A DNA stretch of 64,000 bases from Nocardia ninae NBRC 108245 (GCF_007990755.1 NZ_BJXA01000038.1:1-64000), one strand, 5' to 3'; counted from the first letter of the stretch, positions 35,771 to 45,522 are shown. Notes: generated by a model from the sequence alone, not told the origin. Numbers and translations are program-made.

Positions 35771-38104
35771 GTGGCAGGACAGTTTGTTCCCGTCCCGGGG
35801 TGGTTCGCCTGGGAAAACCAGGATTGCGGCGTCGCGGTCGCGGATATCGACGGCGACGGAAACACCGATGTCGTGGTGTTCATGGTGGACAACCCGGAGG
35901 GCCAGAACGCGGGTTTCTACCGGGTCGGCTCGGGGTTCGCGGCCGACGGCACGGTGCCCGCGTGGGGGCCGTGGCTGGAGGTGCCGGAGTGGTTCGGCTG
36001 GGAGAACCAGGGTGCGGGGATCGCCCTCGCCGATCTCTCCGGCAACGGGCAGCTGGATTTGGTCATCTTCCTGGTCGACAACCCGCCGGGCCAGAATCAG
36101 GGCTACTACCGGATCGGCCGTGACCTGGCCGCCGACGGCACGGTGACCGGCGGCTGGACGCCGTGGTTGCCGGTGCCCGACTGGTTCGGCTGGGAAAACC
36201 AGGGCGCCGATATCTGCCTCACCGTGCTCGACGGACAACCGGTGCTGGTCCTGCTCACCGTCGACAACCCGCCGGGTCAGAACAGCGGTCAGTTCCGGCT
36301 GGCGAAGGGTCTGGGGGCGGACGGGTCGGTGGCAGAGTGGACACCGTGGCTGGCGGTGCCCGACTGGTACGGGTGGGAGAACCAGGGCGCGGGCCTAGCC
36401 GTCGCGGATCTGGACGGTGACGGCAGGCCCGAGCTGATCGTGTTCGCGGTGGACAATCCGGTCGAGGGCAATGTCGGGGTGTACACCATCGGCTGGGGGC
36501 TGGACGGTTCCGGCCACGCGGTCGACGGCTGGAGCACGTGGTCCACGGTGCCCGACTGGGGGTTCACCGAAAACCAAGGTGCCGCAACGGCTTTGCTCAC
36601 TCACCCGGGTGCGCCGCCGGAGCTGGTCGTCTTCACGATCGACGCGCTGCCCGGCCAGAACGCGGGTTACCTGCGGGTGGTCGAGCTCGAGACCGACCTG
36701 ATGCACGCCGCGCATATGGGTGTGTGGCGGATCCTGGATTTCGGCACCGAGATCAATCCGGTGCACGCCGCGCTGCTGCACACCGGCGACGTGTTGTTCT
36801 TCGCGGGCTCGGGCAATGACCCCGATCGCCACCACGCACACGACTTCCGCACGCGCGTATGGCATTACCCGAATCCCGGCCTGGACTCGGTGGATACGCC
36901 GATCGACCTGTTCTGCGTCGGCCAGGCCATGCTGCCGGACGGCCGGCTGCTCGCGGCGGGCGGCACCGAACGCTACGACCCGTTCTACGGCCTGCCCGAC
37001 GCGCTGATCTTCGACCCCGCCGCGCTGTCCTGGAACCGCATGCCGGACATGGCTTTCGGCCGCTGGTACCCCTCGCTCGTCACCATGCCGGACGGCAACG
37101 TGGTCTCGGTGTCGGGTCTCGGCGCCGACAACTTCCTCTCGGTGGTGCCCGAACTCTTCGACACCGCGACCCAGACCTGGTCGCAGCTGCCGGTTCCCGG
37201 CCCCATCCCGATGTACGGCCACCTGGTGCTGCTCGCCGACGGCCGCCTGTTCTACACCGGCGGCCAGTACGGCGGCAACAACGGTATGCGGCCGTCGATC
37301 TGGGATCCGGCGACCGGCGCGACCACCGAGGTACCCGGCCTCGCCGACCCGGGCTCGCGCAACCAATCCGCCAGCGTGCTGCTGCCACCCGCGCAACAGC
37401 AGCGGGTGATGATCCTCGGCGGCGGCGGATTCGATATGCATAGTCCCGCACCGGCTTTGGCCGACACACGGATAGTCGACTGCTCCGGCCCCCACCCCAG
37501 CTACCAGCCGGGCCCGCCGATGGACCACGCCCGCATGCATCTGAGTGCGGTCATCCTGCCGGACCGGACCGTGCTGGCCACGGGCGGCTCGGGCATGGAG
37601 GAGATGGCGCACGCCGCGCCGCCGCACGCCGAGATCTTCGACCCGGCCACGAACCGCTGGATGCACACCGCGAAGTGCCGCGTCCCCCGGCTCTACCACT
37701 CCGTCGCCCTGCTCACCGCGGACGGCAAGGTGATCACCGCAGGCTCCAATCCGGCCCGCAAGACCGAGGAGCTGCGGATCGAAATGTATTGGCCGCCCTA
37801 CCTGTTCCAGGGTGACCAGCCCGAGCTCCAGCTCGGCGCCGAGTCGGCGGCCTACGGTGCGACCGTGACCGCGACCAGCGCCGCGCCGCTGCGGGAGATC
37901 AACCTCGCCCGCCCCTGCGCGTGCACCCACTCCTGCGACAACGAACAACGCCTGGTCGACCTCGAATTCACCAGCACGGCACCGGATTCGGTGACCATCA
38001 CACTGCCGGACAATCCCGCACTCGCGCCACCGGGCTGGTACCTGATCTTCGCCGTCGACACCGGCGGGGTGCCCTCGCTCGGCCGCTGGCTGCGCCTCGG
38101 CTGA
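35771..38104 (+). CDS. Copper radical oxidase (galactose oxidase/GlxA-like) with N-terminal FG-GAP-like repeats
   Basis: A 777-residue protein. Residues 1-290 hold five tandem modules of about 60 residues (WFGWENQGAGIALADL, then VDNPPGQNQGYYRIG), with calcium-site-like DIDGDGNTD. Residues 310-640 are a kelch propeller and the end is the DUF1929 domain. Candidate copper-site residues align with galactose oxidase: Cys in LFCVGQAMLPDG, Tyr in GRWYPSL, Tyr-His in RLYHSV, and His in CTHSCDNEQR. This suggests an alcohol/aldehyde oxidase making H2O2. No signal peptide precedes the repeats from the GTG at 35771, which is odd for a copper oxidase. Export route unclear. Confidence 0.87.
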   Translation: MAGQFVPVPGWFAWENQDCGVAVADIDGDGNTDVVVFMVDNPEGQNAGFYRVGSGFAADGTVPAWGPWLEVPEWFGWENQGAGIALADLSGNGQLDLVIFLVDNPPGQNQGYYRIGRDLAADGTVTGGWTPWLPVPDWFGWENQGADICLTVLDGQPVLVLLTVDNPPGQNSGQFRLAKGLGADGSVAEWTPWLAVPDWYGWENQGAGLAVADLDGDGRPELIVFAVDNPVEGNVGVYTIGWGLDGSGHAVDGWSTWSTVPDWGFTENQGAATALLTHPGAPPELVVFTIDALPGQNAGYLRVVELETDLMHAAHMGVWRILDFGTEINPVHAALLHTGDVLFFAGSGNDPDRHHAHDFRTRVWHYPNPGLDSVDTPIDLFCVGQAMLPDGRLLAAGGTERYDPFYGLPDALIFDPAALSWNRMPDMAFGRWYPSLVTMPDGNVVSVSGLGADNFLSVVPELFDTATQTWSQLPVPGPIPMYGHLVLLADGRLFYTGGQYGGNNGMRPSIWDPATGATTEVPGLADPGSRNQSASVLLPPAQQQRVMILGGGGFDMHSPAPALADTRIVDCSGPHPSYQPGPPMDHARMHLSAVILPDRTVLATGGSGMEEMAHAAPPHAEIFDPATNRWMHTAKCRVPRLYHSVALLTADGKVITAGSNPARKTEELRIEMYWPPYLFQGDQPELQLGAESAAYGATVTATSAAPLREINLARPCACTHSCDNEQRLVDLEFTSTAPDSVTITLPDNPALAPPGWYLIFAVDTGGVPSLGRWLRLG

Positions 38105-38214
38105 CACGCGACTACCCGTTCCAGGGACACGCCGACCGGGCCGCCCGCTGTGAGGTGGCCCAATGGTGGCGGTGTTTGCGGCGAGTAGCGCCATGGTCGT
38201 CGTAAGGTACCGGC

Positions 38215-39222
38215 ATGGTGCCCACCGAGAAGTCCGAGTTGGTGCAGTCGATCGTCGAGTCGTATCTGCTGGACGGGGCCAGGCAGTACAGCCGCACCGA
38301 CGTCGCCGGCCAGGCAGGCACCACCACGGCGCTGACCAAGCGGCTGTGGACCGCTCTCGGCTTCCCGGCCGGGCTGGACGACGACGCCGTCGACTACACC
38401 GACGCCGACATCGCGGCCTTGCGCAACTTCCGCGACCTGAACGTGCTGGCCTCCGCGGACTCCCGGCAGCAGGCGGCGACCGCGCGCACCCTCGGTCAGG
38501 GCATGGCGCGGCTCGCGGAGTGGCAGGTCGACCTGGTGCTCGCCGAGATCGGCGAGCGCATCGCCGCGGCCGACCCCGGCGCCGATCCCGAGGAAACGGT
38601 GCGTACCGCCACCGAGGGCACCATCGCGACCCTCGAACAGCTCAACACCTACGCCTGGCGCCGCCACCTCGCCGCCGCGCTCTCGCGGTCGCTCGATCCG
38701 GGCACCTCCGCCGGGGACACCGTGCGCGAGCTGGCGGTCGGCTTCGCGGACATGGTCGGCTACACCCGTTTGACCAGGCACCTGCACCCCGACGAGCTCT
38801 CGCTGCTGCTGGAGTCGTTCGAGTCCACCACGACCGCCGCGATCACCGAGAACGGCGGCTGGGTGGTCAAGAACGTCGGCGACGAGGTGATGTTCGCCGC
38901 GAACAGCGCGGCCAACGCGGCCCGCATCGCGCTGGCCATCCAGGAGTCCACCATGATGGTCGGCGGCACCCCGGAGCTGCGCGTCGCGGTGGCCTACGGC
39001 GCGGTGCTGCAGCGGTTCGGCGATCTGTACGGCTCGGTCGTGAACATCGCGTCCCGGCTCACCGGCGTCGCCCGGCCCGGCACGGTGCTCATCGATGACG
39101 AGGCCGCCGCGGCGCTGGACGGCGAGCCCGAGTTCCTGATCAAGAACCTGCGCAGCGTCCGCGTCCGCGGCTTCAATCGGCTGCGCCCGCACATCCTGCG
39201 GCGCAACGAGAAGAACCACTGA
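38215..39222 (+). CDS. Class III adenylate cyclase
   Basis: A soluble cyclase of 335 residues making cAMP. The N-terminal 160 residues form a helical regulatory domain similar in layout to M. tuberculosis Rv2212. The catalytic domain has both metal aspartates (GFADMVGYTRL and GDEVMF), the substrate Lys in VVKNVG, Asp in DLYGSVVN and the transition-state Asn/Arg in VNIASRL. All residues for ATP use are present. ATG start at 38215. It is 110 nt after the copper oxidase and close to the pseudouridine synthase. Confidence 0.92.
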   Translation: MVPTEKSELVQSIVESYLLDGARQYSRTDVAGQAGTTTALTKRLWTALGFPAGLDDDAVDYTDADIAALRNFRDLNVLASADSRQQAATARTLGQGMARLAEWQVDLVLAEIGERIAAADPGADPEETVRTATEGTIATLEQLNTYAWRRHLAAALSRSLDPGTSAGDTVRELAVGFADMVGYTRLTRHLHPDELSLLLESFESTTTAAITENGGWVVKNVGDEVMFAANSAANAARIALAIQESTMMVGGTPELRVAVAYGAVLQRFGDLYGSVVNIASRLTGVARPGTVLIDDEAAAALDGEPEFLIKNLRSVRVRGFNRLRPHILRRNEKNH

Positions 39223-39267
39223 GCACCGCTTCGAGCGCGGTGCCTGCCGCGACCTAAGCTCGTTCCA

Positions 39268-40038
39268 GTGGAGATGGACTGGTCCGAGCTGCGCGCGCGA
39301 TTCCTCGTCGAAGAAGACGCGGCGATCCTGGCTTTGCACAAGCCCGCGGGCATCTCCGTCACCGGCGAGCGGCACGACACCGACCTCGTCGAGATGGCCG
39401 CGGCGGCGGGCGAAACGCTCTATCCGGTGCACCGCATCGACAAGGTGACCTCCGGACTGGTGCTGCTGGCCAAGGAACTCGGCGCGCACGGCCAGTTGAC
39501 CCGGCAGTTCAACAAGCAGACCGCCCAGAAGGCCTACCTCGCCATCGTGGCGCCGGGCGAGCTGCCCGACACCGGGACGATCGACCTGCCGTTGAGCGTC
39601 GGACGCAAGAACCGGGTCCGCATCGCAGCGCCGCGGGAGAGCATTCGCCGCGACGCGGACCGCTGGTTCGTCGCCGACGCCGATCTGCTTAATACCAAGA
39701 ACTATCCGTCGCGCACCGAGTTCGCCACGGTGCTGCGCCGGGACGACCACGCAGTGCTCGTGCTGCGCCCGATCACGGGTCGCCGCCACCAGATTCGGGT
39801 GCAGCTGGCGTGGATCGGCCACCCCATCGTCGGCGACCCGCTGTTCGACAAGTCGGGCGCACACGAGCGGACCTACCTGCATTCGTGGCGGCTCGGCCTG
39901 ACGGCGGACTGGCGTACCCCGCCGGAACTCGCGCTGGCGGCGACACCCGACGCGGACTTCTGGCGGCCGATCCAGGCCGAGTCGAACGAACCCGCCGACC
40001 TGCTACGCCGCGCGGGCGAGTTGCTGCGCGGCGCTTAG
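39268..40038 (+). CDS. RluA-family pseudouridine synthase
   Basis: An RNA-modifying enzyme of 256 residues that isomerises uridine in rRNA or tRNA. The catalytic Asp lies in HRIDKVTSGL and the second signature is GRRHQIRVQLAWIGHPIVGD. No S4 domain is present. Start GTG at 39268. Target nucleotide unknown. It converges on the TIGR03086 gene, with essentially no gap. Confidence 0.92.
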   Translation: MEMDWSELRARFLVEEDAAILALHKPAGISVTGERHDTDLVEMAAAAGETLYPVHRIDKVTSGLVLLAKELGAHGQLTRQFNKQTAQKAYLAIVAPGELPDTGTIDLPLSVGRKNRVRIAAPRESIRRDADRWFVADADLLNTKNYPSRTEFATVLRRDDHAVLVLRPITGRRHQIRVQLAWIGHPIVGDPLFDKSGAHERTYLHSWRLGLTADWRTPPELALAATPDADFWRPIQAESNEPADLLRRAGELLRGA

Positions 40039-40039
40039 G

Positions 40040-40684
40040 TCAGTGCGGCCATTCCGGCGACCGACCGAGCATCGCGACGATCCGGTCCAGCCGATCCGCA
40101 CTCGATGACGGCACCACCGGGCCGAATGCGGCACCGGGCGCCAGCCGGATCTCGCCGCCGGGAACCGCCTCGGCCACCGGGCACGCGGCATCGAGCAGTT
40201 CGTCGTCGAACTGCACCGGCAACCCCAAAGCCTTTGCCACATCCCAGGAATGCACGACGTAGTCGATGAAGTGGAAACTCACCGCCTGAGCTCCGGAGAA
40301 CTCGAAGTCGGTACTGAACTCCACCAGCGGAACCTTCCGGTCGAGCACGCCGGGTTCGGCGAACGCCGCGATGACATGCTCGGCGGCGGTGCGATAGCTC
40401 GTCACCGGATCCGCACCGAGCGGACGTAGCTTCCACTGGACCGGATCGGCGTCGCCACGGGATGCGGCGGCGAATCCGTAGTGCTGGGCGATCATGTGCG
40501 TCAACAGGCCGTGCAACGTCCAATCGGCGCACGGCGTCGGCTTGTCCAGGTCCGCACTCGTCAGTTGCTCGACCAGGTCGATGCTCGTCCGCACCGCCCG
40601 CTCGTTCAACGCGATGAGATCGACGGTGCTCATCAGCGCGTCGAGGGTGCGCAGTTCCGCGCTGGTATCCGAATCGGTCGCCAT
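40040..40684 (-). CDS. TIGR03086-type DinB/mycothiol-transferase-fold protein
   Basis: A 214-residue four-helix protein. The family markers are the opening IALNERAVRTSIDLVEQL, CADWTLHGLLTHMI with a potential metal His, and HFIDYVVHSWDVAKALG with two further His residues, matching the metal-binding DinB-like group that includes mycothiol-dependent enzymes. It is divergent from the MarR gene and probably its target. The reaction is unknown. Confidence 0.87.
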   Translation of the reverse strand: MATDSDTSAELRTLDALMSTVDLIALNERAVRTSIDLVEQLTSADLDKPTPCADWTLHGLLTHMIAQHYGFAAASRGDADPVQWKLRPLGADPVTSYRTAAEHVIAAFAEPGVLDRKVPLVEFSTDFEFSGAQAVSFHFIDYVVHSWDVAKALGLPVQFDDELLDAACPVAEAVPGGEIRLAPGAAFGPVVPSSSADRLDRIVAMLGRSPEWPH

Positions 40685-40712
40685 CTATGGCTGCTCTCTA
40701 CTAGTCCAAATA

Positions 40713-40746
40713 ATAAGTACGCGCCTATCGTATGCTTATGCTTATC
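40713..40746. promoter_or_regulatory. Candidate MarR operator
   Basis: The 87-nt divergent region is AT-rich. It contains ATAAGTACG and CGTATGCTTAT, an imperfect inverted pair, and a tandem TATGCTTATGCTTATC. Divergent MarR genes usually bind such sites. Confidence 0.45.
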
Positions 40747-40771
40747 ATCTGCCAAGCAGTATTTTCTACCC

Positions 40772-41209
40772 ATGTCGCACGCTCATCGTCCCGATCTCGC
40801 CGCGATGATGGCCCCACTCATGCGGGCGCTCATGGCGGCGGAACTGCCTGTGCTCGAACGACATGAACTGTCCATGTGGGGCTACGCGGTGCTGCTCGGG
40901 CTCGGCAAGGAGCCCGTGTACACCCAGGCCGCGCTGGCCAAGTCGATCAACGCCGACAAGACCCGCATCATCCCGGTGCTCGACGAACTGCAAAAGGGCG
41001 GGTTGATCCGGCGTGAACCCGATCCGGCGGACCGGCGCGTCAATCTCGTGTCGATCACTCCGGCCGGGCGCAGTCTGCGCGACCGGGTCCAGACCGAGAT
41101 CCAGGAGGTGGAGAATCGCCTGCTATCGGAGTTACCCGCCGCGGATCGGCGCGTCTTCCTGCGCTCGCTACAGACCTTGGCGACGCACGTCGAAGAGCAG
41201 TCATCGTGA
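40772..41209 (+). CDS. MarR-family transcriptional regulator
   Basis: A winged-helix repressor of 145 residues. The recognition region (YTQAALAKSINADKTRIIPVLDELQKGGLIRREPDPADRR with its wing) is complete. I chose ATG 40772, which gives the family's usual N terminus; the frame is open to 40481 inside the divergent gene. It probably regulates the neighbouring DinB-fold gene, a common actinobacterial pair. Confidence 0.92.
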   Translation: MSHAHRPDLAAMMAPLMRALMAAELPVLERHELSMWGYAVLLGLGKEPVYTQAALAKSINADKTRIIPVLDELQKGGLIRREPDPADRRVNLVSITPAGRSLRDRVQTEIQEVENRLLSELPAADRRVFLRSLQTLATHVEEQSS

Positions 41210-41361
41210 GCGCAAACACAGACCACCGCGCAGGTTTCCGCTGGTGGTGAGCCTCATGGCGACGCGTAACACGCAGGTCAACTAGCCTTATTACGTGCCG
41301 CGCACGGGAGGCGGGCACACTCTGACGCAACGGAGCGATCCCCCAGAGAAAGCGAACGCCG

Positions 41362-42141
41362 ATGATCCTGGTGGCTCAGGTCAGCGACACACATTTCGAT
41401 CTCGGCGCCCGCAACGCCGAACGGGCCGAGCAGGTCATGGCCTTTCTGAGCGGCCTGCGCCGCAGGCCGGACGCGATCCTGGTGACCGGCGACATCACCG
41501 ACGGGGGCAAGCCCGACCAGTACGCCCAGGCCAGACTCGCATTCGACATCGACATCCCGGTGTACGCCATCCCCGGTAACCACGACGATCGCTCCGCCTT
41601 TCGCGGCACGCTGCTCGGCGAACCGGCCTCGACCGCGCCGATCAACCACGCGCACCGGATCGGGGATCTGACCGTCGCACTGCTGGATTCGAGCATTCCG
41701 GGTGAGCCGAGCGGCCGGCTCGCCGACGAGACCTACACCTGGCTGCACGACGTGCTCGCGACCGCCCCGGCCGACAAACCGGTGCTGCTCGCCCTGCATC
41801 ACCCGCCCGCTTACCTGTTCAGCCCGATCGTCGACGAGATCTCGCTCCAGGAGCCGGAGAAGTTCGCCGAACTGGTCGCCGGTGACAAGCGCATCGTCGC
41901 GGTGCTCACCGGGCACGCACACTCCGCGGCGACAACGACATTCGCGGGGCGTCCGCTGCTGGTGGCGCCGAGTACCGCGTCGGTGCTCGGTGGCATCTGG
42001 GAACTGGACCTGCCCGACCACGTGATGGACTACGCGCCCGACCCCGCCGTCGCGCTGCACATGATCGATGAAAAGCACAGTCTGACAACGCATTTCCGCA
42101 GCATCCCAATGGGCGGCTGGCTCGGTGTCGCGCCGAACTGA
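41362..42141 (+). CDS. Metallophosphoesterase (CpdA/GpdQ-like phosphodiesterase)
   Basis: A calcineurin-like phosphoesterase of 259 residues. Metal-ligand motifs are all visible: SDTHF (D-x-H), LVTGDITD (GDxxD), IPGNHDD (GNHD), ALHHPP and TGHAHS (GHxH). Such enzymes hydrolyse cyclic nucleotides or glycerophosphodiesters; cAMP is possible because a cyclase is 2.1 kb upstream, but this is speculative. No signal peptide. Confidence 0.92.
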   Translation: MILVAQVSDTHFDLGARNAERAEQVMAFLSGLRRRPDAILVTGDITDGGKPDQYAQARLAFDIDIPVYAIPGNHDDRSAFRGTLLGEPASTAPINHAHRIGDLTVALLDSSIPGEPSGRLADETYTWLHDVLATAPADKPVLLALHHPPAYLFSPIVDEISLQEPEKFAELVAGDKRIVAVLTGHAHSAATTTFAGRPLLVAPSTASVLGGIWELDLPDHVMDYAPDPAVALHMIDEKHSLTTHFRSIPMGGWLGVAPN

Positions 42142-42218
42142 GGCGGGCGCGGCCGTTTAGCCGCCCGGGGTCCGGGCAGTCGAGGGATGACAGTTCCCCT
42201 CGATTCGAAGGAACTCCG

Positions 42219-42896
42219 ATGACCGATCTCGCCGCTTCAGTAGTGCGCAGCACCTTCGCCGTGGGAGCCAAGCTGCGCCATGCCAGGGTCTTTCACCCCG
42301 ACGGCCTGCACCTGTCCGGGCGGCTGCACGCGGAAAGCGAGTACGAGCACCTGTTCGGCACGGGTGAGCGTGCCGTGATCGCGCGCCTGTCGAAGGGCGC
42401 GGGCACACCGGGCAGCCTGCCGGATGTGCTCGGCTTGGCGTTCCGGGTGCTGGATCGCCACGACGAGCCGTGGGATTTCGCGCTGGCGACCACCGGCGGC
42501 GGACCACTGGGCAAGTTCCTGATCACACCCGCTCGTGGTTGGGTCCGCGCAAGGTACGGCAGCCTGATGCCGTATCGGGTCGGCAAGACCGCGCCGCTGT
42601 GGTTCTTCGCCGAACCGGACACCGGCCAGCCCACCTCCGCGTCGCTGGCGGAGATGACCGAGCACCTGCGCGAGCAGCCGATCTCGTTCACGCTGCTGGC
42701 GAGCGGGGTGACCGGTGCGACCCTGCGCCTCGCCGAGCTGACGCTGCGGCTCTCGGAAGCCGCAGACCATCGGACGGACTACTTCGACCCGATGCTCAAT
42801 CACCCGGACGGCGTGGAGCTGTTGCCCAAGATCGTCGGCAAGGTAAGGGAATTCGCCTACTCCGGCAGCCGAACCGGTCGCGGCGAAGGCGCGTAA
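42219..42896 (+). CDS. Uncharacterised protein, weakly catalase-fold-like
   Basis: A 225-residue soluble protein. Segments HARVFHPDGLHLSG, ARLSKGAGTPGSLPDVLGLAFRV and EPWDFALATTGGG recall the catalase core (the RFS..GxxGSxDxxRDxRGFAxKF region). I do not see the proximal heme Tyr motif, so catalase activity is unlikely. It may belong to a catalase-related superfamily branch. RBS AAGGAAC precedes ATG. It converges on the AraC gene. Confidence 0.7.
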   Translation: MTDLAASVVRSTFAVGAKLRHARVFHPDGLHLSGRLHAESEYEHLFGTGERAVIARLSKGAGTPGSLPDVLGLAFRVLDRHDEPWDFALATTGGGPLGKFLITPARGWVRARYGSLMPYRVGKTAPLWFFAEPDTGQPTSASLAEMTEHLREQPISFTLLASGVTGATLRLAELTLRLSEAADHRTDYFDPMLNHPDGVELLPKIVGKVREFAYSGSRTGRGEGA

Positions 42897-42900
42897 CCGA

Positions 42901-43959
42901 TCAGCGCCGCACGGCCTGTTCGCGGCGATAGGCGGCGGGCGTCGCACCGGTCCAGCGTTTGAACGCGTAGATGAACGTCGACGATTCCGCGTAGCCGAGC
43001 CGGATCGCGACGTCGCTCACCGAAAGTGGTGTCGCGGTGAGCATCTCCTCGGCCAGCGCGCGGCGCACCTCGTCGAGCAGCGCGCGGTAGCTGGTGCCCG
43101 CGGCGTCGAGGTGGCGGCGCAGCGTGCGCGTGCTCATATTGAGATCGCGTGCGACGGAGTCGATTCCGGGCGGCACGGTGAACCCGTCGGCGCCGCCGGG
43201 GACCAGGCGTTCGCGTACTTCGGCGGCGATACCGGTGCGGGCCCGGCGGCGATCGACCAGCTCCCGGCACTGGGCCAGGCACATCGCCCAGGTCTGCTCG
43301 TTGGCCTGCGGCAGTGGCTGATCCAGCACCGCGGGCTCGATCGCGAACAGGTTGCGTGGCTGCCCGAAGCGCGGGCGCACACCGGTGACCTCTTCGAGCC
43401 GGTCGGCGTATGCCGGTTCCGCGAAACGGAACTCGGCCCTGGCGAGCGGCAGCTGCCTGCCCAGCAGGTCGCTCATCACCTGATGCATGGCGGTGACGTC
43501 CCGTTCGACCAGGAACTGCCGGACATCGGCCGGAATCAGCTCGTCGTGCACCCAGGCCACGAACTCCCCCGCCCGCCACTCCGCGGCGGGCAAGCAGAAG
43601 GTGAAACTCAGCTCCAGGTAGCGCAGCGCGAACGAGATCGCCTCGCCGAGCGTCGGGCTGCTGACGCAGGCGAAGCCGAAGATGCCGAAGGTGGTGATCC
43701 GATAGCGGCGGCCGACCTCCACGCCGAGCGCGGGCCGGTCGGCGAGTTCGCGCACCAGATTGCGGACCACGACCAGTTCGATGTGCGCGTCGATCTGCCC
43801 GTCCGGGTCGCGCAGCAATGACTCGGACAACCCCGTTCCGGCGAGCATGCGCCCGGCGGACACACCGTGCTCGGCGGCATAGCCGACCATCAGCGCCACG
43901 CTGGCTATCCCGCGCGGAAAGTTCCAGTCACGGATCCCCGGATCCTGCACCCGCTCCAC
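42901..43959 (-). CDS. AraC-family transcriptional regulator
   Basis: A 352-residue regulator with an arabinose-binding-domain-2 type N-terminal half and an AraC HTH pair at the end (DLNMSTRTLRRHLDAAG, SDVAIRLGYAESSTFIYAFKRWTGATPAAYR). GTG start. It is divergent from BVMO copy 2, separated by 96 nt, so the oxygenase is its likely target. Many homologues control alkane or steroid oxidation genes. Confidence 0.92.
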   Translation of the reverse strand: MERVQDPGIRDWNFPRGIASVALMVGYAAEHGVSAGRMLAGTGLSESLLRDPDGQIDAHIELVVVRNLVRELADRPALGVEVGRRYRITTFGIFGFACVSSPTLGEAISFALRYLELSFTFCLPAAEWRAGEFVAWVHDELIPADVRQFLVERDVTAMHQVMSDLLGRQLPLARAEFRFAEPAYADRLEEVTGVRPRFGQPRNLFAIEPAVLDQPLPQANEQTWAMCLAQCRELVDRRRARTGIAAEVRERLVPGGADGFTVPPGIDSVARDLNMSTRTLRRHLDAAGTSYRALLDEVRRALAEEMLTATPLSVSDVAIRLGYAESSTFIYAFKRWTGATPAAYRREQAVRR

Positions 43960-44055
43960 AGCGGACAGTATGCGGCCTGCTTGGCCGAATTTCTCGATCG
44001 GCTATCCGTGCGCCCCCTACAGTGGAACTATCTTCGGTGTTGTGAGGAGTGTCAC

Positions 44056-45522
44056 ATGACAGCGGGCAACCGGCCATCGGTCCTCATCATCGGCGCGGGC
44101 TTCGGCGGCATCGGGATGGCGATCGAGCTGCGCCGCAACGGTTTCGACGACATCACCATCCTGGAGCGGGCCGCCGACCTCGGCGGCGTGTGGCGGGAGA
44201 ACACCTATCCCGGCGCCGCCTGCGACGTGCCGTCCCCGCTGTACTCGTTCTCGTTCGAGCCGAAACCGGACTGGCCGCAGCGCTACTCCGGGCGCGAATC
44301 GATCCATGCCTATCTGCGCGGCGTCGCGGAGCGCAACGGCGTGTTCGACACGATACGGTTCGGCGCCGAGGTCACCGATGCCGAATTCGACGACGCCACC
44401 GGCCGCTGGACCGTCCGCACCGCCGACGGTACCGCCAGGACGGCCGACGTCTTGATCTCGGCGGTCGGCCAGCTGTCGCGGCCCGCACTGCCGAGTATCG
44501 CGGGCCTCGACACCTTCGCGGGTGCGGCGTTCCATTCCGCCGGGTGGGACCACGAGGTCGAACTGCGCGGCAAGCGCGTGGCCTGCATCGGCACCGGTGC
44601 CAGCGCTATCCAGTACATCCCGGAGATCCAACCGAAGGTGGACCAGCTCACCCTATTCCAGCGCACCCCCGCATGGGTGATCCCGAAGTTCGACACCGAC
44701 TACTCGCCCATTCAGCACCGGTTGTTCGCCCGGCTGCCCGGCGCGCTGCTGGTCGAGCGCTTCGGCTGGTGGTCGATCGCCGAGTTCGTCTCGCTCGGCC
44801 TGGTCGAGTTCCCGGCCATCGCCAGGCTGGTGGCGACGCTCGCCGAGCGGCATCTGCGCAAGCAGGTGGCCGACCCGGAGCTGCGGGCCAAGCTCACCCC
44901 GGACTATCCGATCGGCTGCAAGCGCGGCCTGTTCTCCAACGACTACTACCCCGCGCTGACGCAGCCGAACGTGCGAGTGGAGACCACCGCGATCACCGAG
45001 GTGGTGCCGCAGGGCGTGCGCACCGCCGACGGCACCGTGCACGAGGTCGACGTGATCATCTACGGCACCGGCTTCAAGGGCACCGAGTTCCTCTGGCCGA
45101 TGCACATCTACGGCCGCGCGGGGCGCAAGCTGTCCGACGTCTGGGCCGACGGAGCACACGCCTACAACGGCGTCACGGTGCCAGAGTTTCCGAATCTGTT
45201 CCTCGTCTACGGGCCGAACACCAATCTCGGTGTCGGCTCGATCATCTACATGATCGAATCGCAGGCCCGCTATATCCGCCAGGCGGTCGAGCTGCTCGGT
45301 CGGCACCCAGGGCACTCGCTGGAGGTTCGCGCCGATCAGGAGGCACGGTTCAACGAGGCCCTGCAGCAACGCCTCGCCCGCACCCCGTGGAACTTCTGTG
45401 CCAGTTGGTACCGCAACACCGCGGGCCGCATCACCAACAACTGGCCCGGCTCGCAAACCAGCTATCGCCGCAGGCTACGCAAGCTCGACCCCGCCGATTA
45501 CACCCTCACTCCGGCCGCATGA
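44056..45522 (+). CDS. Flavin-dependent monooxygenase, Baeyer-Villiger type (copy 2)
   Basis: A class B monooxygenase of 488 residues. FAD motif GAGFGG, fingerprint FAGAAFHSAGW and GTGASA are complete. It is a close paralogue of 16538-18004, sharing LERAADLGGVWRENTYPG and the end RNTAGRITNNWPG. GAGGAG lies before ATG 44056. The frame is open to 43867 into the AraC gene. It is probably induced by that regulator; substrate unknown. Confidence 0.93.
   Translation: MTAGNRPSVLIIGAGFGGIGMAIELRRNGFDDITILERAADLGGVWRENTYPGAACDVPSPLYSFSFEPKPDWPQRYSGRESIHAYLRGVAERNGVFDTIRFGAEVTDAEFDDATGRWTVRTADGTARTADVLISAVGQLSRPALPSIAGLDTFAGAAFHSAGWDHEVELRGKRVACIGTGASAIQYIPEIQPKVDQLTLFQRTPAWVIPKFDTDYSPIQHRLFARLPGALLVERFGWWSIAEFVSLGLVEFPAIARLVATLAERHLRKQVADPELRAKLTPDYPIGCKRGLFSNDYYPALTQPNVRVETTAITEVVPQGVRTADGTVHEVDVIIYGTGFKGTEFLWPMHIYGRAGRKLSDVWADGAHAYNGVTVPEFPNLFLVYGPNTNLGVGSIIYMIESQARYIRQAVELLGRHPGHSLEVRADQEARFNEALQQRLARTPWNFCASWYRNTAGRITNNWPGSQTSYRRRLRKLDPADYTLTPAA

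Noticed and set aside
42219-42896. Active catalase
   Set aside because: The protein is less than half catalase length and lacks the proximal heme Tyr motif.
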